From contig NZ_CP009287.1 in NCBI RefSeq assembly GCF_000758705.1, positions 2,046,001 through 2,110,000 on the forward strand: a stretch of DNA of 64,000 bases, written 5' to 3'. Of the stretch, positions 40,558-50,157 are shown piece after piece. The translations under genes were made by a program, and so were the position numbers. The notes below the pieces were generated by a model that was not told where the DNA came from, ran no database searches, and was given only the letters and a program-made list of their open reading frames with translations. How positions within the stretch are numbered: position 1 is the first letter of the stretch; each line of letters starts with the position of its first letter. This stretch comes from Paenibacillus graminis. GTDB taxonomy: Bacteria > Bacillota > Bacilli > Paenibacillales > Paenibacillaceae.

Positions 40558-42645
40558 ATGAAAAAAATTACCGCAAGACAGCGCCAGATGCTATGGATTC
40601 TCTTAGGTGTGAAGGAAGAGATCACTGCTGCTGAAATCGCCGGGTCGACTGGAGTGAGCGTACGGACGGTTCACCGGGAAATGGAAGATATTGAGCAGCT
40701 GCTGGGGGATTTCGGGCTCGATCTGATCAGGAAATCAGGAAAGGGCATCGCTTTGAGCGGATCTGAGGACGCTCTTGCGGAGCTGCGTCTGTTTTTGCGG
40801 GAAGAAAAGCCTGCGGAGTATTCCGGGGAGGACCGCAAAATCTATGAGCTGTGCACGCTGCTGGAAGCTGAAGAGCCGGTGAAGCTGTTCACGCTGGCCC
40901 ATTCGCTCAAAGTAACGGTAGCGACGATCAGCTATGACCTGGATGAACTGGAGCCGTGGGTCCGCAAATTCGGTCTGGAGCTGGTCCGAAGGCGGGGGTA
41001 CGGTGTTGAGATTGCAGGTCTGGAAGCCGACAAGCGCCGGGCCATCTGCCGGCTGGCTGCCGAGCACCTGGACCTGTCTGATCTCGTAGGGCATGCGCCG
41101 CGGAGCGAGAGCAATCCGGTTTTCCGCCTTTTGCTGACTACCGTCGGCAAAGGCCGTCTGATGACGGTGGAGAGCATACTGTGGGACATGGAATGGAAAT
41201 GGACCGCGGAGCTCCCCGAAATCGTTTACATGGAAATGCTGCTGGGGCTGGCTGTAACCACCCGGCGGATCGAGATCGGCCGGGGGATCGAGATCGGCCG
41301 GGGGATCAAGAGTGGAGAAGATGCTGGATTCTCCCGGGTATCCGATCACCTCAGCATAGCCGGAGCAGAGCAGTTCGTGAAACGGCTGGAAGCGGCACTC
41401 GGACAGGAGTTTGCCCGCGCAGAGATTCTCTACATGGCCGGATTGTTCGACCGGGTACAGGAGTCGTTCTCCTCAAGCGGAATCGCTTACGGCGATATTG
41501 AGCTGATGGAGATTGTATACAGGCTGACAGAGAGTGTGGCGAAACGCACGGGGCTGCCTTTTCAGCGGGACCGTTCGCTGCGCGAAGGATTGCTGGAGCA
41601 TATGGACCCGGCGCTGAAGCGTATCCGGGAAGGCACGCGTATCCGAAATCCGCTGCTTGGGCCCATCCGCAAGGATTATGATTATTTATTCACGATTGTC
41701 CGCGCGGCTGCCCAGGATATCGGGCTTGAGCTGACGATTCCGGACGAAGAGATCGGTTTTTTGGTCATGCATTTTGGCGCATCCACGGAGAGGCTGAACC
41801 AGCTGAAGCGCAGTGTCCGGGCGATTCTGGTCTGTGCCAGCGGCCTTAGCTCCTCCAGGCTGCTCGCCACAAGGCTGGCCAAGGAGATGCCGCAGATTGA
41901 AGTGCTCGGCAACATCTCCTGGTATGAGGCCGCGCGTCTGCCCGGTACGGATTATGATCTGATCATTTCAACCATCGACCTGCCGATCGGCAAGGAACGC
42001 TATATCAAAATCAGCCCCCTGCTCACAGGGGAAGAGATAGAAAAGCTGCTGAGTTATATCCAAAATATCACGCTGAAGAACCGGGAGCCGGCTTCACCCG
42101 GCGAGTCTGATCAGCCTGTCCGTGAGGAAGCCGCGGCGCTGGACCGGCTGAAGAGCTACAAGGGAATTCTGGATGAGGCGGTCAGCCTGCTGGAGCGGTT
42201 CCGCTTCCATCCGCTCGACAACACCGGCCTGTCCTTATCCCGTACGCTGGCCGGTATGCTGGAGCTTTTGAATGGCAGCGGCGTGGTTGGTGACGCGGAT
42301 ATCCTGCTGGAGCGCCTGCTGGAGCGGGAGCGGATGGCCAGCCAGGTGATCCCGGATACAGGGCTTGCGCTGTTCCATACCCGGAGCAGCCATGTCCATA
42401 TGTCCTCCTTGACCCTATACAGGCTGAGTCAGCCGGTGCTGCTCGAGGGCGGGACCGAGGTCCGCGTCATTTTGCTCATGCTGGCCCCGCGCAGGCTGTC
42501 TAAGGAGAGTCTGGAGGTGCTCAGCGAGATCAGCGCCCTGCTGCTGAATTCGGAGCTGGTCAAACTGCTGGAGGAACGGACCGAGCCCGAGATCAGGCGA
42601 TATTTATCGTCGGAGCTGCTTCATTTTTTCGAAAATAAAATGTGA
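40558..42645 (+). CDS. mtlR: Mannitol operon activator, PRD family
   Basis: 695 aa. DeoR/BglG-type HTH at about 1-60 (ITAAEIAGSTGVSVRTVHREME) and a second HTH (about 105-125), two PRD domains at about 180-400, an EIIB-Gat-like domain with a Cys (about 420, ILVCASGLSSSRLL) and an EIIA-like domain at about 550-695 with HTRSSHVHMSS. This is the MtlR layout, controlled by PTS phosphorylation. An in-frame 18-bp duplication gives EIGRGIEIGRGI in PRD1. Located inside the operon it controls. Confidence 0.94.
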   Translation: MKKITARQRQMLWILLGVKEEITAAEIAGSTGVSVRTVHREMEDIEQLLGDFGLDLIRKSGKGIALSGSEDALAELRLFLREEKPAEYSGEDRKIYELCTLLEAEEPVKLFTLAHSLKVTVATISYDLDELEPWVRKFGLELVRRRGYGVEIAGLEADKRRAICRLAAEHLDLSDLVGHAPRSESNPVFRLLLTTVGKGRLMTVESILWDMEWKWTAELPEIVYMEMLLGLAVTTRRIEIGRGIEIGRGIKSGEDAGFSRVSDHLSIAGAEQFVKRLEAALGQEFARAEILYMAGLFDRVQESFSSSGIAYGDIELMEIVYRLTESVAKRTGLPFQRDRSLREGLLEHMDPALKRIREGTRIRNPLLGPIRKDYDYLFTIVRAAAQDIGLELTIPDEEIGFLVMHFGASTERLNQLKRSVRAILVCASGLSSSRLLATRLAKEMPQIEVLGNISWYEAARLPGTDYDLIISTIDLPIGKERYIKISPLLTGEEIEKLLSYIQNITLKNREPASPGESDQPVREEAAALDRLKSYKGILDEAVSLLERFRFHPLDNTGLSLSRTLAGMLELLNGSGVVGDADILLERLLERERMASQVIPDTGLALFHTRSSHVHMSSLTLYRLSQPVLLEGGTEVRVILLMLAPRRLSKESLEVLSEISALLLNSELVKLLEERTEPEIRRYLSSELLHFFENKM

Positions 42646-42661
42646 AAGTGAGAGGAAACAT

Positions 42662-43096
42662 ATGAGCATACTGTCTGAAAACAAAGTGATTATGAACGGT
42701 GCCGCCAAAGATAAATACGAAGCGATCACCATGGCCGGAAAGCTGCTGGTCGATGCCGGACATGTAACAGAGGAATATGTGCCAAAGATGCTGGAGCGCG
42801 AAGAGGTGGTATCCACCTATATGGGCGGAGGGCTGGCGATACCCCATGGCACCAAGGAAGCCAGACCTTTTATCAAATCCACCGGGCTGTCGGTCATCCG
42901 TTTTCCGGACGGTGTGGATTTTGGCGGGGATGAGCCTGCTTTTGTGGTCATTGGCATTGCAGCCGCCGGAGACGGGCATATGGAAGTGCTGACGAATGTG
43001 GCAATGATTTTTACGGAAGACGATGCAATTGAACGGGTGATGAATGCCCCTACTCCGGCTGATGTCATTGCGATCTTTGAAGGAGGACTGGAGTAA
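42662..43096 (+). CDS. mtlF: PTS mannitol transporter subunit IIA
   Basis: 144 aa. Phospho-His62 in GGGLAIPHGTKEA, typical of the fructose/mannitol EIIA fold. Passes phosphate from HPr to the IIB domain of MtlA. GAGAGGAAA precedes the start; the stop overlaps the mtlD start by one base (TAATG). Confidence 0.95.
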   Translation: MSILSENKVIMNGAAKDKYEAITMAGKLLVDAGHVTEEYVPKMLEREEVVSTYMGGGLAIPHGTKEARPFIKSTGLSVIRFPDGVDFGGDEPAFVVIGIAAAGDGHMEVLTNVAMIFTEDDAIERVMNAPTPADVIAIFEGGLE

Positions 43097-44241
43097 TGAA
43101 AGCGGTCCATTTCGGTGCAGGCAATATCGGCAGAGGTTTTATCGGCTTACTGCTGTCGCAGGCGGGGTATAAAGTATGCTTCGTCGATGTTAATGAGGCT
43201 TTTGTCTCCCAGCTTCAGGAGCGTAAGGAATATCCGGTGACATTGGCCAGTGAAGGACAGGAAACCGTGGTCGTCAAAAATGTGACTGCGCTGAGCAGCG
43301 TGACCCATGCAGAGGAAGTGGCGGCGGCCATTGCTGAAGCCGATCTCGTCACGACGGCTGTCGGAGTAACCATTCTTAAGCATATCGCCGGTGTGGTCGC
43401 GGAAGGCATCCGCAGACGGGTGGCCGTCTCCTCCGCTCCGCTGCATGTCATTGCCTGCGAAAATGCCATCGGCGGCAGCGCCCAGCTCAAAGAGCTGGTA
43501 TACGCCAAGCTGGACGGGGAATCCTGTGCCAAAGCGGAAGCCTCCGTAGCCTTCCCGAACGCGGCTGTAGACCGGATTGTACCGCTGCAGCAGCATGAGG
43601 ATATCCTGAAGGTCGTGGTGGAGCCATTCTATGAATGGGTGATTGACTCTTCGCAGATGATTCCCGGATATGTGCCTGTAGAGGGAGTTCATTATGTGGA
43701 TAATCTTGAGCCGTACATTGAGCGCAAACTGTTCACAGTGAACACGGGGCATTGCTCGGCTGCTTATTTGGGGTATCTGCGCGGCTATGAGACGATCCAG
43801 CAGGCCATGGCCGATGAAGCCCTGACTGCACAGGTCCGCGAAGTGCTGGAGGAAACCGGCGCGGTGCTGATTCAGAAGCATGGATTCGATGAGGCGCAGC
43901 ACAGCAGGTATATCGACAAAATCCTAGAGCGCTTCCGCAATCCTGCGCTGACGGATGAAGTGTCCCGTGTCGGCCGTTCGCCGCTGCGCAAGCTGTCCCC
44001 GAATGACCGCCTGGTCTCCCCGGCAATGCAGGCGTATAACAGAGGACTGGGCTATACGGCGCTGACCCGTTCCATGGCGGGAGCTTTACTGTTTGATGTG
44101 AAGGATGATCCTGAAGCTCTTGAGCTTCAGGCTGCCGTTGCAGAGCTTGGCACCGAAGCCGCTGTAACGAAATACACGGGTATTGCTGCAGATCATGCGG
44201 TACACCAGTCCGTAATGAAAGAATATGCGAAATTAAAATAA
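43096..44241 (+). CDS. mtlD: Mannitol-1-phosphate 5-dehydrogenase
   Basis: 381 aa, normal length. N-terminal NAD site KAVHFGAGNIGRGFIG, and the polyol dehydrogenase pattern in the second half with K-x-x-x-x-N-x-x-H-type residues (KLFTVNTGHC). Oxidises mannitol 1-phosphate to fructose 6-phosphate in the cytoplasm. Last gene of the operon, followed by a strong terminator. Confidence 0.96.
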   Translation: MKAVHFGAGNIGRGFIGLLLSQAGYKVCFVDVNEAFVSQLQERKEYPVTLASEGQETVVVKNVTALSSVTHAEEVAAAIAEADLVTTAVGVTILKHIAGVVAEGIRRRVAVSSAPLHVIACENAIGGSAQLKELVYAKLDGESCAKAEASVAFPNAAVDRIVPLQQHEDILKVVVEPFYEWVIDSSQMIPGYVPVEGVHYVDNLEPYIERKLFTVNTGHCSAAYLGYLRGYETIQQAMADEALTAQVREVLEETGAVLIQKHGFDEAQHSRYIDKILERFRNPALTDEVSRVGRSPLRKLSPNDRLVSPAMQAYNRGLGYTALTRSMAGALLFDVKDDPEALELQAAVAELGTEAAVTKYTGIAADHAVHQSVMKEYAKLK

Positions 44242-44251
44242 AATTTATCAA

Positions 44252-44306
44252 TAGGGGGTTTGCACTTCAGCCGGCTCATGCACCGGCTGAGGCGCAAACC
44301 CCCTTT
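44252..44306 (+). terminator. Terminator after mtlD
   Basis: AGGGGGTTTGC paired with GCAAACCCCCT, with an inner CAGCCGG / CCGGCTG stem; weak T-run. No gene is visible between here and 44547. Confidence 0.8.
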
Positions 44307-44547
44307 GCTGTGAACAGAGTCCTGGTGTAGGGAGTCCCGCCCGCGGCTCTCGCTGAACTAAATGGCAAGCCTCCAGCGCCTCCATCAAGGAAATTCATTG
44401 CGTGTAATGCAGCAGAATGCATTTTTACGTGCTGAAATATCAGCATTCGATCCTGCAAATTCATCCTCATGCTTATATTTGCATCCTCTAGGGGGCCACG
44501 CGGCGGGATGAATGTCTACTGTATGGAATGCAATCAAGCTAAACCTT

Positions 44548-45411
44548 TTACCGCTTAAGCAGATGCACCCAAGCAGCATCCGGAGAAGTTGGGCTGAGGC
44601 TGCCGCCTGTCGGCTCCACCGTCAGCGCGATGTTGTCTGCTTCCCGCAGCTGGCTGCCTTTTACATACAGATGGCCCTTGGCATCTTCAATCTGAACCAG
44701 TCCCAGCGTATTCCGGCTGCCGTTCTTAACGGCCCAGGCCTGGATGGACTGGCCGTCGCCGAGCGCGACATCTTCGATCAGCACGAACAGTTCCTGGGAG
44801 CTGCCGTTGTACCAGACATTCCCGGAGAACTGGTCCCTCCGGCTCCAGTCCAGCGGGTAGGCAACCGTCTCCGGCCTGCTCAGCACCGCCATAGCCTGGG
44901 GCTCATAGCTGCTCACATAGCGGTTGCGCTCCGAGCGGCCGCTCTGCTCCGTCCCGAACAGCCCGAGCAGCATGATACCCACTGCGCCGCACAAGGCGAG
45001 GGCCGCAGCCCCGCGCCGGTAGGCCGGACGAAGGCCTTCGACTCTGTGCCGCCATCCCGTCCAGCGGACGCGGCGTCGTAACCTCCGCCGCACTGCACTT
45101 GACGGGTAGAGGGGGGCCTGCTGCTCTGAAGAGCCGCCGATGTGCCCGTCGCCGGCAGAGCTGTATCCGTCCGCGGGTCTTGCCGGCTGCGGGGCCGGAG
45201 ACGGTTCTGCCAGCAGCGGCAACCAGGTGTCATAAAGCTCACGGCAGGCGGGGCAGTGTTCCAGATGGAAGCCCATCTCTGCGCGTTTGCTGCCTTGTAT
45301 GTCATTGCCGATCCAATCGATCCATTCCTCGCCGCTGTAATGGCGGAAGGGGACACGCGAGCCGCTGCCGCTGTACGAAGGCTCAGGATTTTCGTTTTTG
45401 TAACGGTTCAT
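44548..45411 (-). CDS. Anti-sigma factor, zinc-finger and RskA-like domains
   Basis: 287 aa from ATG 45411 (AAGGAGAC). N-terminal zinc-binding anti-sigma motif H-x3-C-x2-C (HLEHCPAC, about residues 49-56), membrane helix at about 150-170 (ALALCGAVGIMLLGLFG), then an outer RskA-type beta domain (about 190-287, GSSQELFVLIEDV...SIQAWAV). It should hold the ECF sigma factor encoded upstream until a surface signal releases it. Overlaps the sigma gene by 29 bp, so they are translated together. Confidence 0.88.
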   Translation of the reverse strand: MNRYKNENPEPSYSGSGSRVPFRHYSGEEWIDWIGNDIQGSKRAEMGFHLEHCPACRELYDTWLPLLAEPSPAPQPARPADGYSSAGDGHIGGSSEQQAPLYPSSAVRRRLRRRVRWTGWRHRVEGLRPAYRRGAAALALCGAVGIMLLGLFGTEQSGRSERNRYVSSYEPQAMAVLSRPETVAYPLDWSRRDQFSGNVWYNGSSQELFVLIEDVALGDGQSIQAWAVKNGSRNTLGLVQIEDAKGHLYVKGSQLREADNIALTVEPTGGSLSPTSPDAAWVHLLKR

Positions 45412-45991
45412 GGGGGATGTCTCCTTCCGGCTGCTCGATCCAGCCTTGCTTAATGAATTGCCTGCGCATATTGGCAACACCGTATTTTATCCATGATTTC
45501 ACCGTGCCCAGCGGGACGCTCCAGGAATCTGCAAGCTCCTGATGCGTGTGGGCGGCATAATAGGAGCCGAGAATCGCTTTTTTCTGGTTGGCCGGAAGAG
45601 ACTGCAGGGCATGACCCAGCGCTTCGCATTGCAGCTTGCGCACCGCGGCATCTTCCTGCGGCCCGTCCTGATCCCGGAGCTGAGTCTCGGGATTGGCGAG
45701 CGGTTCGGTGCGGGCCTTGCGCCGCTGCCTGTCGATGCAGCGGCTGCGGGTCATTACCGCCAGCCAGGCTTTGACCGTGCCGCGTGAAGCGTCGTAGGCT
45801 CTGCCTTTTCGCAGTACCTCCAAAAAAATATCATGGCAGATATCCTCCGCCTCCATCCAATCCTGTGTCTGCCGGTAGGCGATCTGCATGACGAAAGGCG
45901 CATAGCAGCCATAAAATTCGTCAAACGCGGCTGTGGAGCCTTCGCACATTTGCGCCAGTGCTGCGGCCATCGCCTCGTTGTGGGGGTCCAT
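45383..45991 (-). CDS. ECF RNA polymerase sigma factor
   Basis: 202 aa. Sigma region 2 at about 20-90 (FYGCYAPFVMQIAYRQTQDWMEAEDICHDIFLEV) and region 4 at about 125-180 (ALQSLPANQKKAILGSYYAAHTHQELADSWSVPLGTVKSWIKYG). It is of the SigK/ECF19-like type often paired with RskA anti-sigma factors. The signal and regulon are unknown. First gene of the pair; 715 bp of non-coding DNA separates it from the divergent NEW3 gene. Confidence 0.93.
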   Translation of the reverse strand: MDPHNEAMAAALAQMCEGSTAAFDEFYGCYAPFVMQIAYRQTQDWMEAEDICHDIFLEVLRKGRAYDASRGTVKAWLAVMTRSRCIDRQRRKARTEPLANPETQLRDQDGPQEDAAVRKLQCEALGHALQSLPANQKKAILGSYYAAHTHQELADSWSVPLGTVKSWIKYGVANMRRQFIKQGWIEQPEGDIPHEPLQKRKS

Positions 45992-46227
45992 CGCTGTTTC
46001 TCCTCCCTTTGCAACATCCTCGGACTATATGCCGTTCAATTTCTCTCAAAATCTATTGTCCGAACATATTAACCAACCGATTCGAACTCAATTCCAGCTC
46101 CATCAAGGTCCATTTCAACCTGGCTCCAACTCCATCCGCCCCCAAAACACACCTTGAATTCCAGCTCTGTTCCGTCTATACCGGGTGCTGTTCCAGCGTC
46201 AAATAACCACTCTTTGGGATTGTCCCT
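45992..46227. other. Non-coding spacer
   Basis: Pyrimidine-rich tract with repeated TCCAACTCCA/TTCCAGCTC phrases at about 46100-46195; no gene or clear promoter. Confidence 0.4.
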
Positions 46228-46432
46228 GCCAACTGAAGGCCAAGTGGAATTAGTACAACTATTTCGCTTGGAATCCGTTCCTCAGCAGCGTTAGTGGGAT
46301 TTTGTACACTTGGTGTTAGAAAAATCAATACCTAAGCAGCGATTCACTCCATTTAGGTGTGCTTTTTCCAACATAAAGTCATCTGGAAGCCAGAAGGCCC
46401 GAATTAGGTTTACTTTTTCCACTTAGGCTGGC
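46228..46432. repeat. Dispersed GGAAAAAG/CTTTTTCC box repeat, locus 4
   Basis: AAGTGGAATTAGTACAACT, a central TTAGTGGGATTTTGTACACTT, then TTTAGGTGTGCTTTTTCCAAC and TTAGGTTTACTTTTTCCACTT. Same box order and spacing as the other loci. Between here and 46706 nothing else is recognised. Confidence 0.7.
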
Positions 46433-46705
46433 CCGGCTCGGCATTTATGCGACTGAGCTATTGGCAGCCCGACGGTCTGGATAATATAGCTTGAGCTTGT
46501 GGTTTTTGCTATTTCGGGACTGGCCGCTTCCGCCACTTTTTCCTGTTCGCCTGCCATAGTCCCGCTGTAGTCTTTGCCCTTTTCTTCTTTTTACCACTAA
46601 AATTATTCTTTTTAAAGACCTCAAAAAATTTATTTTCCGGAGTAAATCCAAAGGCGGCTGCCGTTCGTATCTTTATCGGATGAACTACCGAAGGAGGAGT
46701 TATTG

Positions 46706-47875
46706 ATGTTAAAACGATGCGGTAAACCGCTGGCGGCACTGCTGATCCTGCTGCTGTCCGGCCTGGTGTGGAGTTCAAATGCAGGACTGCCTGAGGCGGC
46801 GGCTGCGGGAACGGTGGAGCTGTACACACCTTATGTCGAGCTGTCTGCGGCACCGGGTGAATCTGTGACCTATCCGGTGGATGTAATTAACCACGGCACG
46901 TCTACAGCCAAGGTGGGGCTGTCCTTTGACGCAGGGGGAAACTTCTGGAAGTATGAGCTGACGGCCGGAGGGCGGCAGGTTCAGCAGCTCGCTGTCAAGG
47001 GCGGAGAAACACAGAGCGTGAACCTGCAGCTTGAGGTACCGCTGAAGATTAACAAGGGAAGCTACACCTTTGCTGTAAATGCTCCGGGGCAGGATTCGCT
47101 GAAGCTTAAAGTCAACGTATCGGAGCAGGGGACCTTCAAAACCGAGCTGGCCGTCGACCAGTCCAATATGGAAGGCCATTCCGACACCACCTTCACATAC
47201 AGTGCGGTGCTGAAGAACCATACCGCACAGAAGCAGTCCTACGCGCTTGCCGCACAAGCGGCGGACGGATGGGATGTGCGGATCAAGGCAGACGGCAACA
47301 GTGTGACTTCTGTTGCGCTGGAGGCCGGAGCAGAGAAGAATATCAGTATCGAAGCCAAACCGCCGGAACAGGTAAAGGCGGGCACCTATAAAATCCCGGT
47401 AACGGCGACTAGCGGAGCGACCAATACCCAGGCTGAACTGGAAGCGGTTGTCACCGGGACCTATGGGATTCAGCTCAGCACGTCCGACAATCTGCTGAGC
47501 ACAGATGTAAAGGCTGGCGGGGAACGGCGGATCAATCTGGTGATTACGAACACAGGCAGCGCTCCGCTTGAGGATGTATCCCTGACTTCGCAGGGTACGC
47601 CTACGGGCTGGGAGGTTTCCTTCGATCCTTCTACCGTCCGTACGATTGCGCCGGGAGCAACCGCGACCACCCAGGCCGTCATCAAATCCAGCAGCAATTC
47701 GCTGCCGGGGGATTACGTGGTCACGCTCAGCGCCGCTTCCGCAGCCAAATCAGCTACGGCCGATATGCGGGTTACAGTAAAGACCTCTGTATTCTGGGGC
47801 TGGATTGGCGTGTTGATTATTGCCGCTGTCATCGGCGGAATCTATTACCTGTTCCGCAAATTCGGAAGACGGTGA
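46706..47875 (+). CDS. Secreted/membrane NEW3-domain protein
   Basis: 389 aa from ATG 46706 (AAGGAGG; a TTG one codon earlier is possible). Signal peptide to about residue 34, three beta-sandwich repeats of the NEW3/CARDB kind (for example LVITNTGSAPLEDVSLTSQGTPTGWEVSFDPSTV), and a C-terminal membrane helix (about 362-382, WIGVLIIAAVIGGIYYLF) with a basic tail. So most of it lies outside the cell. It is the first gene of an operon with an ABC-2 exporter, perhaps as an extracellular partner. Confidence 0.85.
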   Translation: MLKRCGKPLAALLILLLSGLVWSSNAGLPEAAAAGTVELYTPYVELSAAPGESVTYPVDVINHGTSTAKVGLSFDAGGNFWKYELTAGGRQVQQLAVKGGETQSVNLQLEVPLKINKGSYTFAVNAPGQDSLKLKVNVSEQGTFKTELAVDQSNMEGHSDTTFTYSAVLKNHTAQKQSYALAAQAADGWDVRIKADGNSVTSVALEAGAEKNISIEAKPPEQVKAGTYKIPVTATSGATNTQAELEAVVTGTYGIQLSTSDNLLSTDVKAGGERRINLVITNTGSAPLEDVSLTSQGTPTGWEVSFDPSTVRTIAPGATATTQAVIKSSSNSLPGDYVVTLSAASAAKSATADMRVTVKTSVFWGWIGVLIIAAVIGGIYYLFRKFGRR

Positions 47876-47879
47876 TGTT

Positions 47880-48926
47880 ATGGATACAAATATCGAACAG
47901 CGCTTAACATCAGGAGCGGCAAATAGAGTATATGATTCTGGTAACAACGAATTTAGTCCATCTGTTATTGAATTAACTGGCCTGACCAAGCAGTATGGCA
48001 CCTTTACTGCTGTAGATAACTTAAGCCTTGCGATCCGCAAAGGGGAGGTTTTTGGGCTGCTGGGTCCGAACGGCGCCGGCAAAACAACAACGATTCTAAT
48101 GATGCTCGGGCTGACGGAGCGCACCTCCGGCAGTGCGCTGATCTGCGGGTATGATCCGGCGCGCTATGCACTGCAGGTCAAGCGCCGGGTGGGTTACATG
48201 CCTGATGATATCGGGTTCTACGAAGACCGTACCGGGCTGGATAATTTGATCTATACGGCCCGGCTTAACGGGATTGAAGCGGAGGAAGCGGCGCAGAGCG
48301 CGAAGCGGCTGCTGGAAAAGGTCGGCCTGTCCGGCAGCGCGCGGGCCAAGGTAGGCACCTATTCCCGCGGGATGCGGCAGCGGCTGGGACTGGCCGATGT
48401 GCTGATCAAGAATCCCGAGGTCATTATTCTGGATGAGCCGACGCTCGGCATCGACCCGGAAGGGGTCAGGGAACTGCTGGTGCTGATTTCGGAACTGAGC
48501 CGGAATGAAGGCATCACTGTACTGCTATCCTCTCATCAGCTGCAGCAGGTGCAGCAAATCTGTGACCGGGTGGGACTGTTCGTTAAAGGCCGGCTCATCG
48601 CCTGCGGAGATATTGCCGCGCTGTCCAGGGAGCTTAACCAGGAGCTGCGCTTTGAGGTGGAGCTGGCTGTCCAGCCCTGGAGTGAGGAGCTGGCCGGACG
48701 TCTGCAGGCGGTCGAAGGCGTGCAGGGAATGAAAACAGAGGAGTGGAGAGGTGACAATGCACCGCCGGGCAGTGTGCTGGCCACCTTGACCTGCGACCGG
48801 AATCTGACCTCTGCAATCGCTGCTCAGGTCATACAGAGCGGTGCGGAGCTGCATTTCATCACCCGCAAGGAATTTGGGCTGGATGAGATTTATCATCGTT
48901 ACTTTGAAAGGAAGGAGGAAGGATGA
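47880..48926 (+). CDS. ABC transporter ATP-binding protein
   Basis: 348 aa from ATG 47880, four bases after the previous stop. Walker A GPNGAGKTT (about 60-68), signature YSRGMRQRLGLA (about 160), Walker B VIILDEPTLGID (about 182), and the switch His in SSHQL. The first 30 residues form an unusual hydrophilic extension. About 100 C-terminal residues follow the ATPase, as in ABC-2/Nod-type exporters. Its partner permease starts at 48923 with a 4-nt overlap. Confidence 0.92.
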   Translation: MDTNIEQRLTSGAANRVYDSGNNEFSPSVIELTGLTKQYGTFTAVDNLSLAIRKGEVFGLLGPNGAGKTTTILMMLGLTERTSGSALICGYDPARYALQVKRRVGYMPDDIGFYEDRTGLDNLIYTARLNGIEAEEAAQSAKRLLEKVGLSGSARAKVGTYSRGMRQRLGLADVLIKNPEVIILDEPTLGIDPEGVRELLVLISELSRNEGITVLLSSHQLQQVQQICDRVGLFVKGRLIACGDIAALSRELNQELRFEVELAVQPWSEELAGRLQAVEGVQGMKTEEWRGDNAPPGSVLATLTCDRNLTSAIAAQVIQSGAELHFITRKEFGLDEIYHRYFERKEEG

Positions 48927-50011
48927 TGACCGTAAAAGCGCAAAATGCTGCGGCGCCGCTGCGTGTGGGCTGGTCCAGGCTGCGCTCCCTGCTGCAGGGC
49001 GGCGGTAAAACCCCCGAGAGGGCAGACAGCAGGCAGGACGGACGGGAAGGAGGCAGCGGCTCAGCCTTCTGGGTCATGGTGCAAAAGGAAATGGGGGATC
49101 ATGTCCGCAGCTGGCGGTTCACCATCCTGATCGGCATTATCGTATTAGCCTGTATCGGCTCGATCTATTCCTCCATCAGCTCCATTAAGAGCGGAGGACA
49201 GGCGGATCAGGGGACGGCGGCTTTTTTATTTCTAAAAATGTTCACGCTGTCCAGCAGCACCCTGTCTATACCGACCTTTACCACCTTTTTGTCCTGGCTG
49301 GGTCCGCTGATCGGCATTTCGCTGGGCTTCGACGCAGTGAATTCGGAGCGGAACAAAGGGACTCTGGGACGTCTGCTCTCGCAGCCTGTTTACCGGGATG
49401 ATTTTTTAAAAGCAAAATTCACCGCTTCACTGCTGCTGATTGCGGTCGTGGTGTTTTCTTTGGGGCTGCTGGTTACAGGGCTTGGCCTGCTTACTATTGG
49501 CTATCCGCCGACTCCTGAGGAGTTCTGGCGCATATTGTTTTTTCTGATCATCGCCACAGTCTACATCGGGTTCTGGCTGAATTTGTCCATCCTGTTCTCG
49601 ATCCGGTTCCGCCAGGCGGCCACCTCCGCCTTGTCCGGTATCGCTGCCTGGCTGTTCCTGACTCTGTTCTACAGCATGATCATCAGCCTGATCGACAGTG
49701 CCACCGTCGTCTCCCAGACAGCCCCGGTGAGCGAGCAGCTCCGCCATGTCCATTTCATTCTTGCCCTGAACCGGCTTTCGCCGACTGAGCTGTTCTCCGA
49801 GACCATCACCACGCTGCTTTCGCCTGGCATCCGTTCCTTGGGGCCGCTGACGATGGATCAGCTGGTGGGCGCGATCTCCAGCCCGTTATCGCTGGGTCAG
49901 AGCCTGCTGCTGGTCTGGCCGCAGCTGACCGGACTGCTTGCAGCAACTGCACTCTGCTTCGGGTTGTCCTATTACTTGTTCATGCGCCAGGAGGTGCGTT
50001 CACGGAACTGA
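48923..50011 (+). CDS. ABC-2 type permease
   Basis: 362 aa, start overlapping the ATPase stop (GGAGGAAGG site). A Gly/Arg-rich cytosolic N terminus of about 45 residues precedes six or so membrane helices, with an extracellular loop after the first helix. Exports an unknown substrate together with the preceding ATPase. The NEW3 protein, ATPase and permease form one transcript closed by a terminator. Confidence 0.88.
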   Translation: MMTVKAQNAAAPLRVGWSRLRSLLQGGGKTPERADSRQDGREGGSGSAFWVMVQKEMGDHVRSWRFTILIGIIVLACIGSIYSSISSIKSGGQADQGTAAFLFLKMFTLSSSTLSIPTFTTFLSWLGPLIGISLGFDAVNSERNKGTLGRLLSQPVYRDDFLKAKFTASLLLIAVVVFSLGLLVTGLGLLTIGYPPTPEEFWRILFFLIIATVYIGFWLNLSILFSIRFRQAATSALSGIAAWLFLTLFYSMIISLIDSATVVSQTAPVSEQLRHVHFILALNRLSPTELFSETITTLLSPGIRSLGPLTMDQLVGAISSPLSLGQSLLLVWPQLTGLLAATALCFGLSYYLFMRQEVRSRN

Positions 50012-50033
50012 TTGATCCGTACCCTTATCCATA

Positions 50034-50078
50034 AAAAACGGGCTGCCCGGGAAAGCTATTCCTGGTCAGCCCGTTTTG
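50034..50078. terminator. Bidirectional terminator
   Basis: AAAAACGGGCTG paired with CAGCCCGTTTT around a long inner loop; A-run and T-run flank it. Serves the exporter operon and perhaps the converging M42 gene. Confidence 0.8.
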
Positions 50079-50157
50079 CAATTGGAGAACTGCCTTTATA
50101 AGCGAGCGGGAAAATATGCTTCAGCCCGGTTCTCAGTCAAGCTGAAGATTCTCCGGT

